Made by a program: the position numbers and the translations under genes. Below the pieces are notes generated by a model. It worked only from the letters and a program-made list of their open reading frames with translations, was not told the origin of the DNA and did not search any database. DNA of 64,000 nucleotides from Ornithobacterium rhinotracheale (lineage in GTDB: Bacteria > Bacteroidota > Bacteroidia > Flavobacteriales > Weeksellaceae), in assembly GCF_004088395.1 (NCBI RefSeq), contig NZ_CP035107.1, forward strand, positions 2,123,001-2,187,000, written 5' to 3'. This document shows positions 33,419 to 42,914 of the stretch, piece by piece. Each line of letters begins with the position of its first letter. Positions within the stretch are counted from its first letter, which is position 1.

Positions 33419-34081
33419 TTAATCCTGAATTTCTTTGGTTTTAGGTTCCAAAGGTAAGATATTTTTGTCTATCACTTGTCTCGAAACTGGGGATTGTGTG
33501 GTTTTTTTTTGATTTTTCTGATCGGCATTGATTTCCCCATGGTTTTTGAAAAAAGTAAATTGTTTAAAATCTTCACTCCCCTCCAGTCCATTTTCAGAGA
33601 TAATTCTAGTGCCATCGGCACGTGCAATGGTTACGGTGTCGTGGGTGTAGATTTTTCTATTTTGGCTATCCCAGAAAATCTTTTGTGTTTTGAGTGTATC
33701 TCCATCGTTATTGATCATCACAACATTCCCTTTGCCTTCATAGAATTTGGTTTTTTGCTGAATTTTAGCCCAATCTGCTCTTAAAAAATTTGGCTCTAAT
33801 TTTTGGTTATAAAAAGTTAAATCCAAACCTTTTCGCATAAGGGTGTATGGAGAATCTATCAAGGTATATTCCTCGATTAGCGGGGTTTTTAAATCCAGTC
33901 GCACCACGCCCGAATCCTTATGAATTACATGTGCATTGATGGTGGTTCTATCTGCAAAATTTCGATTGATTTTCCCCAAATCATCGGTTTTAGATTCTTC
34001 ACAAGAGAAAAAAAGCAAAGCAGCCCCTATGCATAGGGCTGCTTTTTTGTGTGATTTAAAGGACAATTCGAGTTGTCTCAT
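33419..34081 (-). CDS. lptC: LPS export protein LptC-like lipoprotein
   Basis: 220 residues with a lipoprotein signal ending LLFFSC (Cys27). The body shows the LptC/OstA beta-jellyroll pattern: LDLKTPLIEEYTLIDSPYTL, KTKFYEGKGNVVMINNDGD, RTQ-like turns and DTVTIARADGTRI. LptC hands LPS from the LptBFG ATPase to the LptA bridge. In Bacteroidota this protein is often a lipoprotein as here. It lies three bases upstream of the CNNM gene, in one operon. Confidence 0.8.
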   Translation of the reverse strand: MRQLELSFKSHKKAALCIGAALLFFSCEESKTDDLGKINRNFADRTTINAHVIHKDSGVVRLDLKTPLIEEYTLIDSPYTLMRKGLDLTFYNQKLEPNFLRADWAKIQQKTKFYEGKGNVVMINNDGDTLKTQKIFWDSQNRKIYTHDTVTIARADGTRIISENGLEGSEDFKQFTFFKNHGEINADQKNQKKTTQSPVSRQVIDKNILPLEPKTKEIQD

Positions 34082-34096
34082 AAATTTTTGTAAGTA

Positions 34097-35536
34097 TTAG
34101 CGAACAACTGTGCTTGCTCCTCCGAAACATGAAACAGAAACCCTGTCTCCTTTTTTCTTACCTTGCTGGAAAGACATCTCTAAACTTGGACCGTGAGCGT
34201 TGTAGCTACTTGCCATTTTCTTAGCTCTACCACAAGATCTACTATCCACCGCACATGCTTTGTTTGCAAAGTCTGCAGCCACCCAGTAAGCAGTAAGTTT
34301 CTGGTAAGTGCTACTACCACAACTGTTGGCATTTGATCCAAAGATTGATGCGATTAATTCATATGGAGCACCATAACCTGGCTTGTAGCTTGCTGCTTTT
34401 TTAGCCCAGTTTACAGCATTGCCTAAATTGCCTGTTTTGCTATAACTTACAGCAATGTAGTAAGCAATATCTCCTTTTTTGCTGCCTGAAGCATCGTTAA
34501 GTGCATCTTGGAACTTGCTAATTGCAGTTTTATAATCTTTTCTAGAGAATGCTCTTGCCCCTTCAGCATAAGCTGAACCTGGTCCTGCACCCGCTTTAGC
34601 TTGAGGAGAAGCCGTTTCTGTGGCTTGTGGATTTTTAAGTTTCCACAAGTATGCATATTGCTTGTCTAGGGCATCCATGATTGGTGTATCGTAACATTCT
34701 TTTGAAGCCAATTCTTGGTATGAACTGATAATCCAATCCATGTCTTCTTTTTTAGCTTCAAATTCTTTCACATACATTGGTGCAATATTATCACAAGTGG
34801 TGTATTGAGATAAGATTCCTTCCATAGAGTCTTGGATTTCAAGGAAACTATCTTTTGCTGCTTGTGCATTTGCCATTGTTTGCTCCTCTGCTTTAGTCAG
34901 CTTTTTATTTGGATCTACCGTTTGTAAACTATCTAATTTCTCTGCAAGCTTACCATACTCAACTGAGCGTAGTTCGATGTTTTTCTCGGTTACTTCTTTT
35001 GTTTTGAAGTAAACTTTCAAAGCTTCGTCAAATTGAAGTTCTCCTTCGTTTAACAACTCAAGTGCTGTGGTAAAGTAATTCAAAACTGTAGAGGTTGATA
35101 ATTTTTCAGCGTTTTCAGAGGCGTTAAATAAGTTTTTATACTCCTCGTAAATCTCTTTTTTTGGCTTTAAATTATTTGTCAATTCATAGTTGATGATTTC
35201 TCCTTTCCAATAAGCTGGCTTATCATTTGGAAAAGCAGCAATTCTTTTCTGCAATAAGTTAACTATTTCTTGTGCGTATTTTTGTCTTTCGGCGTCACTA
35301 GCAGCGTTTTGTGCCAATTCATCTAAAATAGTTTCACCAAAAATATAATAATTCACTTTTTTTCCAGGGCATTTCTCCAAAGCCTCTTGCAAAACAGGAT
35401 ATGCTTCAGTGTAGCCTTTCTTCTGCACTAATTGGTTTAGTTTAATTTCATAAGCATCACAGTTCTGAGCCTGCACTCCCTGCAAACCAAAGAAAAGCAC
35501 TGCGGCACTTATTGATAATAATTTTTTCATTTTCAT
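34097..35536 (-). CDS. secreted TPR-repeat protein
   Basis: 479 residues with a signal peptide (KKLLSISAAVLFFGLQGVQA, then QNC). The body is helical with TPR-like units, clearest at about 325-400 (GARAFSRKDYKTAISKFQDA, YYIAVSYSKTGNLGNAVNWA). It ends in a Cys-containing region. No enzyme motif. It lies between an outer-membrane protein and LptC in one run of genes, so it may act as a periplasmic scaffold for outer-membrane assembly; that is inference. Confidence 0.7.
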   Translation of the reverse strand: MKMKKLLSISAAVLFFGLQGVQAQNCDAYEIKLNQLVQKKGYTEAYPVLQEALEKCPGKKVNYYIFGETILDELAQNAASDAERQKYAQEIVNLLQKRIAAFPNDKPAYWKGEIINYELTNNLKPKKEIYEEYKNLFNASENAEKLSTSTVLNYFTTALELLNEGELQFDEALKVYFKTKEVTEKNIELRSVEYGKLAEKLDSLQTVDPNKKLTKAEEQTMANAQAAKDSFLEIQDSMEGILSQYTTCDNIAPMYVKEFEAKKEDMDWIISSYQELASKECYDTPIMDALDKQYAYLWKLKNPQATETASPQAKAGAGPGSAYAEGARAFSRKDYKTAISKFQDALNDASGSKKGDIAYYIAVSYSKTGNLGNAVNWAKKAASYKPGYGAPYELIASIFGSNANSCGSSTYQKLTAYWVAADFANKACAVDSRSCGRAKKMASSYNAHGPSLEMSFQQGKKKGDRVSVSCFGGASTVVR

Positions 35537-35557
35537 ATCTTTTTTTGGTTAATATTA

Positions 35558-36817
35558 CTAGTTGTATTTTCTTCTTTGGAACCAATTGTCGTTAAGCGTA
35601 AAGCTTAATTTCACATTGGCAAAATTTTCTTTTATTAAATTATTTTTAGTTGTTCCTTGTTGTCCAAGTTGCACGCCAATGTTGATTTCAGACGGATCCG
35701 ACGCCTTCCCGACTGGTAAGCCTATCCCAAAAGCCATACCATATTTTTCGATATCAGTGCCATTTATGCTGATTGGAGTCTTTTCATAAAAGGCTCCTGC
35801 ACGGTAAGTTGTGCGTGCAAAATAGTTTTTATAGCTATTGATGTTAGGGATAACATAACCTCCCAAAACGGCTTTAAATCTATTGTTTAGCTTTAAATTA
35901 TCAAAGCGAAGCTCGTATTTAGACATTTGAGTCCAATCCACTTGCGCTGCAATGTTCCAGCGGAAATCTTCTCCCAAACTCACGCCAAAACCTATGTTTT
36001 GAGGAACCTTTACTTTCGCATCACTTTTTTGTTCAAATACGATTTGCTTATCGTATTGGCTTCCCGTTGGCGAAATTCCATAATTTTGAATGCTGTATTC
36101 CTGCTCTGAGTTCAATTCGTTGCCGATGGTGTAGTTTAAACCTATGCTAAATCTCTTGGTTTCACGAAATCTTTTTGTGTAAAAAGCACCTCCCGTAAAG
36201 GAAAAACCTGTAATTCTATTTCGATTTTCAACCTCTGTTAAAAGCAAATTCCCTTGGTTTCCGTGGATTTCTGTTTTATTCAAATTTCCAAACAGATATC
36301 CTGCTTTTACACCTACTGCAAAGTTTTGATTTATGTTATAGGAGGTAAAGATCTGCAGACTATTGATGTCGCCATCTCCATTGAATGCATTGTAACTGTT
36401 TTTCCCCACAACCTTATTGTCATACCCCAACGAGTAAAGCGGCTGAAAAGCAACTCCTCCTCGGAACTTAGCCCCCATAGGGAATGCTAAACTCAATTGA
36501 GACATGTAAGCCGTACTGCGTTGAGCCTTACCTGCACCATCATCAAATTCCGAAGCATTAAGGGTGCCTTCGAAATTAAAACTAGTGTAGTTTAGATTAA
36601 TGTTCGCCGCAGGGTTCATAAAATTCGCCTGCGAGCCATAAGTGGAAAGATAAGAAGAGTACACTCCGCCCATTCCAAAAGTTGCCGCATTATTGCTCTG
36701 TCTATTCTCTCCCATTCCAAATGAAGAGTATGGCGAAACAGCTGTTTTCTGTGCCATCGTAGGCACTACACCTGCTGCCAATAATACAGCATATAATATA
36801 CTTTTTGTTTTAATCAT
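35558..36817 (-). CDS. outer-membrane beta-barrel protein
   Basis: 419 residues, signal peptide to about residue 22 (LLAAGVVPTMAQ), then repeated amphipathic strands with Gly, Asn, Tyr and aromatic ends (SPYSSFGMGENRQSNNAATF, GKASDPSEINIGVQLGQQG) finishing KLSFTLNDNWFQRRKYN. It resembles the FadL/PorV-like barrel proteins conserved beside lptC in flavobacteria. The substrate is unknown. It is the first gene of the envelope run; the promoter must lie in the 237 bp before it, shared with divergent xth. Confidence 0.75.
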   Translation of the reverse strand: MIKTKSILYAVLLAAGVVPTMAQKTAVSPYSSFGMGENRQSNNAATFGMGGVYSSYLSTYGSQANFMNPAANINLNYTSFNFEGTLNASEFDDGAGKAQRSTAYMSQLSLAFPMGAKFRGGVAFQPLYSLGYDNKVVGKNSYNAFNGDGDINSLQIFTSYNINQNFAVGVKAGYLFGNLNKTEIHGNQGNLLLTEVENRNRITGFSFTGGAFYTKRFRETKRFSIGLNYTIGNELNSEQEYSIQNYGISPTGSQYDKQIVFEQKSDAKVKVPQNIGFGVSLGEDFRWNIAAQVDWTQMSKYELRFDNLKLNNRFKAVLGGYVIPNINSYKNYFARTTYRAGAFYEKTPISINGTDIEKYGMAFGIGLPVGKASDPSEINIGVQLGQQGTTKNNLIKENFANVKLSFTLNDNWFQRRKYN

Positions 36818-37029
36818 TCAGCGCTTGAATATGAATTAATAATCTCTGCAAAGATGATAATTAATCGCTTAAATTAAAAATAGAATATGCCCTAAGTCTG
36901 TTAAATTCTCTAAAAAAACTCCGCAAAGTGAGCGTTTTACAGGAAAAACAAATCGTTTTCACTTAGTTTTAATCCCGAAAAAACTTTTTTATCAAGGCAA
37001 AAGGTTTCGAATTTCAAATTAATATTTAA

Positions 37030-37037
37030 TACTTTTG
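37030..37037 (+). promoter_or_regulatory. -7 promoter element of xth
   Basis: TACTTTTG fits TAnnTTTG and lies 17 bases upstream of the ATG. Confidence 0.5.
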
Positions 37038-37054
37038 CACTTTAAAATTCAGGT

Positions 37055-37816
37055 ATGAAAATAATCTCTTATAATGTAAATGGAATCCGTGCCGCCATCA
37101 AAAAAGGCTTTATTGAGTGGCTTTCTCAAACGAATCCCGATGTGATTTGCCTTCAAGAAGTTAAGGCACTCGAGGAGCAAGTGGATTTAGAGGAAGTCAA
37201 GAAAATGGGATATCAAGTATTTTGGAACGCGGCTGACAAAAAAGGCTATAGTGGCGTGGCGATTTTTTCTAAAATCCCACCAAAAAGTGTTGAAAGCGAC
37301 ACTGGAGTGGCTCATCTTGATGGCGAGGGACGCGTAATCCGTGCGGATTTCGAAGACTTTTCTGTAATTTCGCTGTATTTGCCAAGTGGCACTAATATCG
37401 ACAGGTTGGATTTCAAACTTCAGTTTTGTGATGAGTTTTCTAATTACATTCACGATTTAGAAAAAAAATATAACAAATTGATTATTTGTGGCGATTACAA
37501 CATCTGTCATGAGGCGATTGATATTCACGACCCCGTTCGCTTGAAAAATGTTTCTGGATTCTTGCCCGTTGAACGCGAATGGATGACGCATTACATGAAT
37601 TACTGCAACCTAGTAGATGCTTTTCGTGAATTTAACGACCAGCCGGGGCAATATACTTGGTGGAGCTACCGCGCCAATGCTAAACAAAACAACAAGGGCT
37701 GGAGAATTGATTACCACATGGTAACAGAAAATTTAAAATCTAAACTTAAACGCAGCGTAATTTTACCAGAGATAAATTTTTCAGACCACTGCCCCATTTT
37801 ACTAGAAGTAGAATAA
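37055..37816 (+). CDS. xth: exodeoxyribonuclease III / AP endonuclease
   Basis: 253 residues of the EEP nuclease fold. Motifs are SYNVNGIRAA (Asn7), CLQEVKA (Glu34), ICGDYNICHEAIDI (Asp and Asn of the catalytic dyad), WRIDYHMV and the closing SDHCPI (Asp-His). It cuts DNA at abasic sites and trims 3' ends in base excision repair. Single gene between a short promoter and a strong terminator. Confidence 0.94.
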   Translation: MKIISYNVNGIRAAIKKGFIEWLSQTNPDVICLQEVKALEEQVDLEEVKKMGYQVFWNAADKKGYSGVAIFSKIPPKSVESDTGVAHLDGEGRVIRADFEDFSVISLYLPSGTNIDRLDFKLQFCDEFSNYIHDLEKKYNKLIICGDYNICHEAIDIHDPVRLKNVSGFLPVEREWMTHYMNYCNLVDAFREFNDQPGQYTWWSYRANAKQNNKGWRIDYHMVTENLKSKLKRSVILPEINFSDHCPILLEVE

Positions 37817-37823
37817 AAAGCAC

Positions 37824-37859
37824 AAAAAAAGGGAATTTTCAGAAAATTCCCTTTTTTTT
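37824..37859. terminator. bidirectional terminator between xth and the DUF4270 gene
   Basis: GGGAATTTT (37831-37839) pairs with AAAATTCCC (37843-37851) around CAG, with an A run before and eight T after, so it can serve both convergent genes. Confidence 0.85.
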
Positions 37860-37881
37860 ATATTTCAGCAATATCGATTTT

Positions 37882-39525
37882 TTATGGATTTGTGTACGAA
37901 ACTTCAATTTTCAAGTTTGCATTATTCAAAATCACTCGATACGGATTATAAATATTGTTGCTGGCATTATAAGCCGAAGGCATAAAAAATACTTGACCCG
38001 CTGGTGCTGGATAATCACCAAGCATTAAACGTAAATCATCTTTAGGCTCTCCTTTTTCTACAATATTTTTCAAGAATTGAGTAATTCTTAATTTATACTC
38101 ATTTTTGCCTTTGTCATACGCATGACTAATTGCTCTAAATGGGAAAACTGCATAGTCTGCCAAAACTTTTTTCTGCGTATCATTGTACAGATATAGGTAC
38201 TGCGGCAATGGAAGGCTTCCTTGTGCCACCAAGTTAGGAGAAAATGTAATAACAGCATCTGTAATCGCGATATGTTCTTTGTTAAATTTTTTGCGAAGTG
38301 CCTCGATTTGTTGCCCATCTAGAGACAATCTCACACTATTCCCTCCCATGCCTGAAAGGAACAATTTCCCTGGAGATAATGCAGCCCCTGCATTAGACAC
38401 CTGAATCTGACTTACAGCATAATACCCCATATCATTAATGTTTTGAGAGCCCATTATGAATTCATAAGAAGCACTCAAACGCTTAGGATTTGAACGCACT
38501 GTACACCCTTCCTCATCATCATCTATATTGTTATTATTTTGATCTTTAAACCTAGGATTATCATAACTAAAGAACATCAAAACTTTCGCCTTGGCAGGAT
38601 CAAAATTAAATATAAATCCATTATCGCTATCTGTACTAATTTTTATACCATTCATTACATTATTTAAGAAAGTAATTTGATCCGAACCATTATTCGGCTG
38701 CTTTACAAATAATGTTTCCAAAGTGTTTTCTAGCCCATCTAGCCTCACTCTATAAGACGGAATACTTTCTGAGGAAACTTCTTTTGCTAATTTGTATTTA
38801 CTATTTTCTCGTGGCGAAACAATGGTTTTTCTTATCCAAGCCGTATTATCAATGGTTTTCTGCCCTAAAAGAGCTCCCGTTGCAAATCCTTTATCAGACA
38901 TTAAAGATTGCTTAATCGTTCCCATATTCTCGGTCACCAGATGCACTTGCAAGTTTATTTTCTCATTTGTATTCCCGTAGAGAGAATCCACCTTAAACTT
39001 AACTGAACGATGATAGGTATAAGCCGTATCTTTCACCGAGCAACCCCCATCTACCTTATTTAAAGTATAAGTTGTATTTACCAATTTCTCGCGCACGGCA
39101 AGCGTATCTTTTTTAGCAAAAGCCGCTATGGGTAGCACGAGAACAACCGAATCCACTTTAGCATTCTGACCAAAAGTAGGATTCAATGCACTTAAACGCA
39201 ATTGGCTGTAAAAAGAAGCCTGCGTTTTCCCAAAAATGGGCTCACTATACACCCCTATGCTTGCTCCGCTCACACTTTCTTGCACAGTCCCTCTACTACC
39301 TCTTGGGATTTGAAAAATCACTTGAGAAATGGTTTTTCCAGATGCCACGGGCTCTGGCGATAGATTGGCAGCAGAAAGTGAAACTTCTGTGCTTTGAGTT
39401 TGGATTGTGCTGCTAGACAAGATATTTGCCCCCACAGGATTATCTCCTTGCTCACAGCTCTCAAATATGAAGAACCCAGCCAACAAAAAAGCGAATTCTT
39501 TAAGTTTTAAAAATTTATTTTTCAT
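37882..39525 (-). CDS. DUF4270-family secreted lipoprotein
   Basis: 547 residues from the ATG at 39525, chosen because it starts a lipoprotein signal (KLKEFAFLLAGFFIFESC, Cys24); an upstream extension of 24 codons lacks one. The mature protein has the pattern of Bacteroidota DUF4270 surface proteins: early ANLSPEPVASGKT, a DVLVLP-like strand (KVDSVVLVLPIA), and late GMGGNSVRLSLDGQQIEAL. Function unknown. Conserved neighbourhood: DUF4270, glycogen-synthase-like gene, then divergent panC. Confidence 0.82.
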   Translation of the reverse strand: MKNKFLKLKEFAFLLAGFFIFESCEQGDNPVGANILSSSTIQTQSTEVSLSAANLSPEPVASGKTISQVIFQIPRGSRGTVQESVSGASIGVYSEPIFGKTQASFYSQLRLSALNPTFGQNAKVDSVVLVLPIAAFAKKDTLAVREKLVNTTYTLNKVDGGCSVKDTAYTYHRSVKFKVDSLYGNTNEKINLQVHLVTENMGTIKQSLMSDKGFATGALLGQKTIDNTAWIRKTIVSPRENSKYKLAKEVSSESIPSYRVRLDGLENTLETLFVKQPNNGSDQITFLNNVMNGIKISTDSDNGFIFNFDPAKAKVLMFFSYDNPRFKDQNNNNIDDDEEGCTVRSNPKRLSASYEFIMGSQNINDMGYYAVSQIQVSNAGAALSPGKLFLSGMGGNSVRLSLDGQQIEALRKKFNKEHIAITDAVITFSPNLVAQGSLPLPQYLYLYNDTQKKVLADYAVFPFRAISHAYDKGKNEYKLRITQFLKNIVEKGEPKDDLRLMLGDYPAPAGQVFFMPSAYNASNNIYNPYRVILNNANLKIEVSYTNP

Positions 39526-39529
39526 GTAT

Positions 39530-40336
39530 TTATTCTTCGTCTTCTTTACCCTCAATGATTTCGGCATACAGCTCTCTGATCGGCAATTCTCTATCAAAGG
39601 TCTTAAAGAGTTTTTTGACAGATTGGATATACTCTTCCACCTCCTCTGGAATCACCTCATCGCCCTGAATTACAAGATCTGAGTGATCAATTCCGAGTTT
39701 CAAAAGATTATTAAAGTTTGGGGTTTCTAAATGCTTATATGCTTTTTTAGCAATTTTATCAAAAGCAACTTTATCCACAACATCGCTACTCAATTCCCCG
39801 CTGAATGGATTATCAAAAACTGAATACACCATCTTCACATCTTTAAAGAAAGCATCGTCTGAATAATATTTCTTTAAATAAAGTGGCAAGAAAGAAGACA
39901 TCCAGCCTTGTGCATGAATGATGTCTGGCTTCCAATTCAATTTTTTTACCGTTTCTAAGATCCCTTTGGTAAAGAAAATCGCTCTCTCGTCGTTATTCTC
40001 AAAGAAATCACCCGTTTCCTCGTCTGCATAAATCCCTTTGTGTTTAAAATAATCATCGTTATCGATGAAGTACACTTGCATTTTTTCATTTGGAAGCGAT
40101 GCCACTTTGATGATTAATGGCTGGTCTAAATCATTGATAATAATGTTCATCCCAGAAAGGCGAATCACCTCGTGCAATTGATGTCTCCGCTCATTGATTA
40201 CCCCAAATTTTGGCATAAAAATCCTAACATCATTCCCCTCTTGGTTTGCCATCTTTGGCAATTCCAAGGCTGCGTTGGACAAAGTGTTTTCTGGAGTATA
40301 AGGGTTTAGCTCTGTAGAAACGTATAAAATGCGCAT
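39530..40336 (-). CDS. GT5 N-terminal-domain-only glycogen synthase-like protein
   Basis: 268 residues that match only the N-terminal Rossmann domain of starch/glycogen synthase (MRILYVSTELNPYTPENTLS, FMPKFGVINERRHQLHEVIR, DIIHAQGWMSSFLPLYLK). The KxGGL loop of true synthases is replaced by NTLSNAAL, and the C-terminal half with the ADP-glucose site is absent. The C-terminus is acidic (EGKEDEE). Flavobacteria keep this short form next to panC and DUF4270, so it is probably not a recent truncation. Activity as a synthase is doubtful. Confidence 0.8.
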   Translation of the reverse strand: MRILYVSTELNPYTPENTLSNAALELPKMANQEGNDVRIFMPKFGVINERRHQLHEVIRLSGMNIIINDLDQPLIIKVASLPNEKMQVYFIDNDDYFKHKGIYADEETGDFFENNDERAIFFTKGILETVKKLNWKPDIIHAQGWMSSFLPLYLKKYYSDDAFFKDVKMVYSVFDNPFSGELSSDVVDKVAFDKIAKKAYKHLETPNFNNLLKLGIDHSDLVIQGDEVIPEEVEEYIQSVKKLFKTFDRELPIRELYAEIIEGKEDEE

Positions 40337-40404
40337 AATTTTGTGTTTTTTATTTCCTTAAAAAATATTTCACAGGAGAATATATGCAAAAATACAAATT
40401 TTCA

Positions 40405-40434
40405 TTGAAATTTAAGTTTATAAATGTAGCTTTG
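40405..40434 (+). promoter_or_regulatory. promoter of panC
   Basis: TTG at 40405-40407 and TAGCTTTG at 40427-40434 are 19 bases apart, as in the main Bacteroidota promoter. The panC ATG is at 40466. Confidence 0.6.
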
Positions 40435-40465
40435 CCCGATTTTAATAAAGTTTTAAACTTTTAAC

Positions 40466-41308
40466 ATGAGAAAAATCTACACCACTCAGGAGATGAAAAA
40501 CTGGGTAGAAAGCCAGCGAAAGCAAAATAAAAGCATTGGCTTTGTTCCCACAATGGGTGCGCTACACGCGGGGCATCTTTCCCTCATCAAGCAATGCAAA
40601 GCAGATAACGATGTTTGTGTAGCTTCGGTTTTCGTAAACCCTACGCAATTCAACAATCCAGAAGATTTAGAAAAATACCCAAGGCACCCAGAAAAAGACG
40701 CCGAACTACTCGAGCATGCGAATTGCGATGCGGTGTTTTTTCCTACGGTAGAGGACATTTATCCCGAAGGCGAAAAATCAGAATCTTTTGATTTTAATGG
40801 GCTTGAAAATCAAATGGAGGGCAAGTTCCGTCCGGGGCATTTTGATGGCGTAGGCACCATCGTGAATAAATTTTTTGAAATCATTCAGCCCAATTGTGCT
40901 TATTTTGGCGAAAAAGATTTTCAGCAATTGCGCATCATTCAAACAATGGTCGAGAAGAAAGGGCACCACATCGAAATCGTGCCAATGCCTATCTTTAGAG
41001 AAGACGACGGACTGGCGATGAGCTCTCGTAATCAGCGATTAAGTCCTGAATTTAGAAATGCTTCGCCCAAGATTTACGAGATATTAAAAAAAGTAAATTC
41101 GCTTAAAAACGAGTTTTCGCCCCAAGAGGTAAAACAAAGGGTAGAAGAACTCTTTGCTCAAACGGATTTGGAATTGGAATATTTTGCAATCTGCGATGAA
41201 GAAACGCTTCACGAAATCAGCACTTGGAACGATAGTGAAAACATTCGTGCTTTTGTGGCGGTATACGCAGGAGACATCCGTTTAATCGACAATTTAAAAA
41301 TCGATTAA
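40466..41308 (+). CDS. panC: pantothenate synthetase
   Basis: 280 residues with the class I-like nucleotidyl-transferase motifs VPTMGALHAGHLSLIK (HxGH), SVFVNPTQFNNPEDLEKYPR, FGEKDFQQL and MSSRNQRLS (the KMSKS-like loop). It joins pantoate and beta-alanine with ATP. The partner panD, which makes beta-alanine, follows about 180 bp downstream behind its own promoter-like element. Confidence 0.96.
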   Translation: MRKIYTTQEMKNWVESQRKQNKSIGFVPTMGALHAGHLSLIKQCKADNDVCVASVFVNPTQFNNPEDLEKYPRHPEKDAELLEHANCDAVFFPTVEDIYPEGEKSESFDFNGLENQMEGKFRPGHFDGVGTIVNKFFEIIQPNCAYFGEKDFQQLRIIQTMVEKKGHHIEIVPMPIFREDDGLAMSSRNQRLSPEFRNASPKIYEILKKVNSLKNEFSPQEVKQRVEELFAQTDLELEYFAICDEETLHEISTWNDSENIRAFVAVYAGDIRLIDNLKID

Positions 41309-41325
41309 ATTCAATTTTAACCATG

Positions 41326-41366
41326 AAAAAGCGTGTTTCTTTTAATTTGGAAACACTCTTTATTTT
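41326..41366 (+). terminator. terminator of panC
   Basis: GTGTTTC (41333-41339) pairs with GAAACAC (41350-41356), extended by AAAAG and CTCTTT, then T-rich sequence. Confidence 0.6.
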
Positions 41367-41492
41367 TATTTAAAACCGAAAAAACATTCAAAATATCGAT
41401 TTTCAATTATTTATAAATCTAAAATCATCCCTCACTGCAAATGCTCTTAAATAAATAAGTGCATAATAATTATTTGATTTATCTTTGCACCC

Positions 41493-41843
41493 ATGTTACT
41501 TAATATGTTTAAATCTAAAATCCACCGCGTTACTGTAACGGGAGCGGAGCTCAACTACATCGGGAGCATCACGATAGACCAAAATTTGGTAGATGCAGCT
41601 AACATGTTGGAGGGCGAAAAAGTACAAATTGTAAACATAAACAACGGCGAACGCCTTGAGACTTATATCATTTGTGGCGAGCGTGGCTCCGGCGAAATCG
41701 TACTGAATGGTCCTGCAGCAAGAAAGGTGCAAAAAGGCGATCAAGTCATCATTATCGCTTATGCGCAAATGACTGAAGAGGAGGCTAGAAACTTTCAACC
41801 CACGGTGATTTTCCCTAACGAAAAAACGAATTTACTGAAATAA
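41493..41843 (+). CDS. panD: aspartate 1-decarboxylase (pyruvoyl enzyme proenzyme)
   Basis: 116 residues. [20 protein letters not shown] holds the Gly24-Ser25 self-cleavage site that yields the pyruvoyl group; [20 protein letters not shown] is the conserved C-terminal block. It makes beta-alanine for PanC. The first ATG is used as in other flavobacterial PanD; an inner ATG at 41505 is possible. TATCTTTG at 41480-41487 is a -7 element only five bases before the ATG, so the message is nearly leaderless. Confidence 0.94.
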   Translation: MLLNMFKSKIHRVTVTGAELNYIGSITIDQNLVDAANMLEGEKVQIVNINNGERLETYIICGERGSGEIVLNGPAARKVQKGDQVIIIAYAQMTEEEARNFQPTVIFPNEKTNLLK

Positions 41844-41850
41844 TTTTTTC

Positions 41851-42846
41851 ATGAGCAAACGGCTAAAAACTACGCTCACGCTTTTGGTATCTATTCTTTT
41901 GGCGATTGCTCTGATTGCTTATTCGCTCTCGGGAATAGATTTTGACCAAACGATGGATTCGCTACGCCAGGCAAATTATTTCTGGATTGGGGTTTCGGTT
42001 GTATTGGGCATTATGGCGTATTGGTTCCGCAGCCAGCGTTGGCGTTTGCTCTTAGCACCGATGGGCTACCAAGTGAGTGCCAAACGCTCGTTTATAGCCG
42101 TGTGTATGAATTATTTTTGGAATCTCTTAATTCCACGCTCGGGCGAAATTGCGCGCTGCACCTCGCTCTACGCACTGGATAAGACCCCTGTGGACAAGTC
42201 TTTTGGCACCGTGATTAGTGAGCGCTTAATCGATATGCTCTGCCTGCTTTTCATTGCCTTTATGGCACTTGTTACCAACATTGATTTAATCCAAAAACTC
42301 ATCAGCGAGGTGCTCCTCACGCGTAACCAAACTGGCGAGGCTGGGAGCAACACCCGTTTATACCTGCTAGGGGGAGCGCTCTTGCTCATCGTGCTAGTGC
42401 TTTTTATTTTCAGAAAAAAGATTAAAACCCTTAGCTTCTACCCTAAAATTAGACAATTCGTCTACGGCATTCAGCAGGGGTTAAAGAGCATTTTTCAGCT
42501 GAAAAGAAAGGGGGAATTTATCCTTTACACGCTTTTAATTTGGGTCTCCTACTTCTTTATGACTTATGTGGTAGTCTTTGCCCTGCCCGAAACCGAACAT
42601 TTGGGCATTGCTGATGGGTTCTATCTCTTGCTTGTAGGCGGCATCGGCATGGTGATTCCTGCTAGTGGCGGTATTGGAGCCTACCACTCTGCAATGCGAC
42701 TAGGATTCATCGTATTAGGCTTTTCTAAAGAAGTAGGGGTAACATTTGCTTTCTTAGTGCATACACCACATACTTTAATCGCACTAGGATTAGGTTTAAT
42801 TTCTTTTGTATTAGCTTATTTTGATAAGAAAAGGGCTCAGTCTTAA
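41851..42846 (+). CDS. LPG-synthase-TM-like (YbhN/UPF0104) membrane protein
   Basis: 331 residues with about eight membrane helices. Family marks are AYWFRSQRWRLLLAPMGY, NYFWNLLIPRSGEIARCTSL and the late GIGMVIPASGGIGAYHSAM. It resembles the flippase-type membrane domain of lysylphosphatidylglycerol synthase but lacks the soluble synthase domain. The lipid handled is unknown. It starts 7 bases after panD and is probably co-transcribed, an order common in flavobacteria. Confidence 0.82.
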   Translation: MSKRLKTTLTLLVSILLAIALIAYSLSGIDFDQTMDSLRQANYFWIGVSVVLGIMAYWFRSQRWRLLLAPMGYQVSAKRSFIAVCMNYFWNLLIPRSGEIARCTSLYALDKTPVDKSFGTVISERLIDMLCLLFIAFMALVTNIDLIQKLISEVLLTRNQTGEAGSNTRLYLLGGALLLIVLVLFIFRKKIKTLSFYPKIRQFVYGIQQGLKSIFQLKRKGEFILYTLLIWVSYFFMTYVVVFALPETEHLGIADGFYLLLVGGIGMVIPASGGIGAYHSAMRLGFIVLGFSKEVGVTFAFLVHTPHTLIALGLGLISFVLAYFDKKRAQS

Positions 42847-42889
42847 AACTTCAGGCACCTATTAATAATAGAAAAAAAGCTAGATTTAA

Positions 42890-42897
42890 TATCTTTG
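42890..42897 (+). promoter_or_regulatory. -7 promoter element of the helicase gene
   Basis: TATCTTTG, a full match to TAnnTTTG, 17 bases before the TTG start codon. Confidence 0.5.
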
Positions 42898-42914
42898 CAG
42901 AAATCTCATTTATT

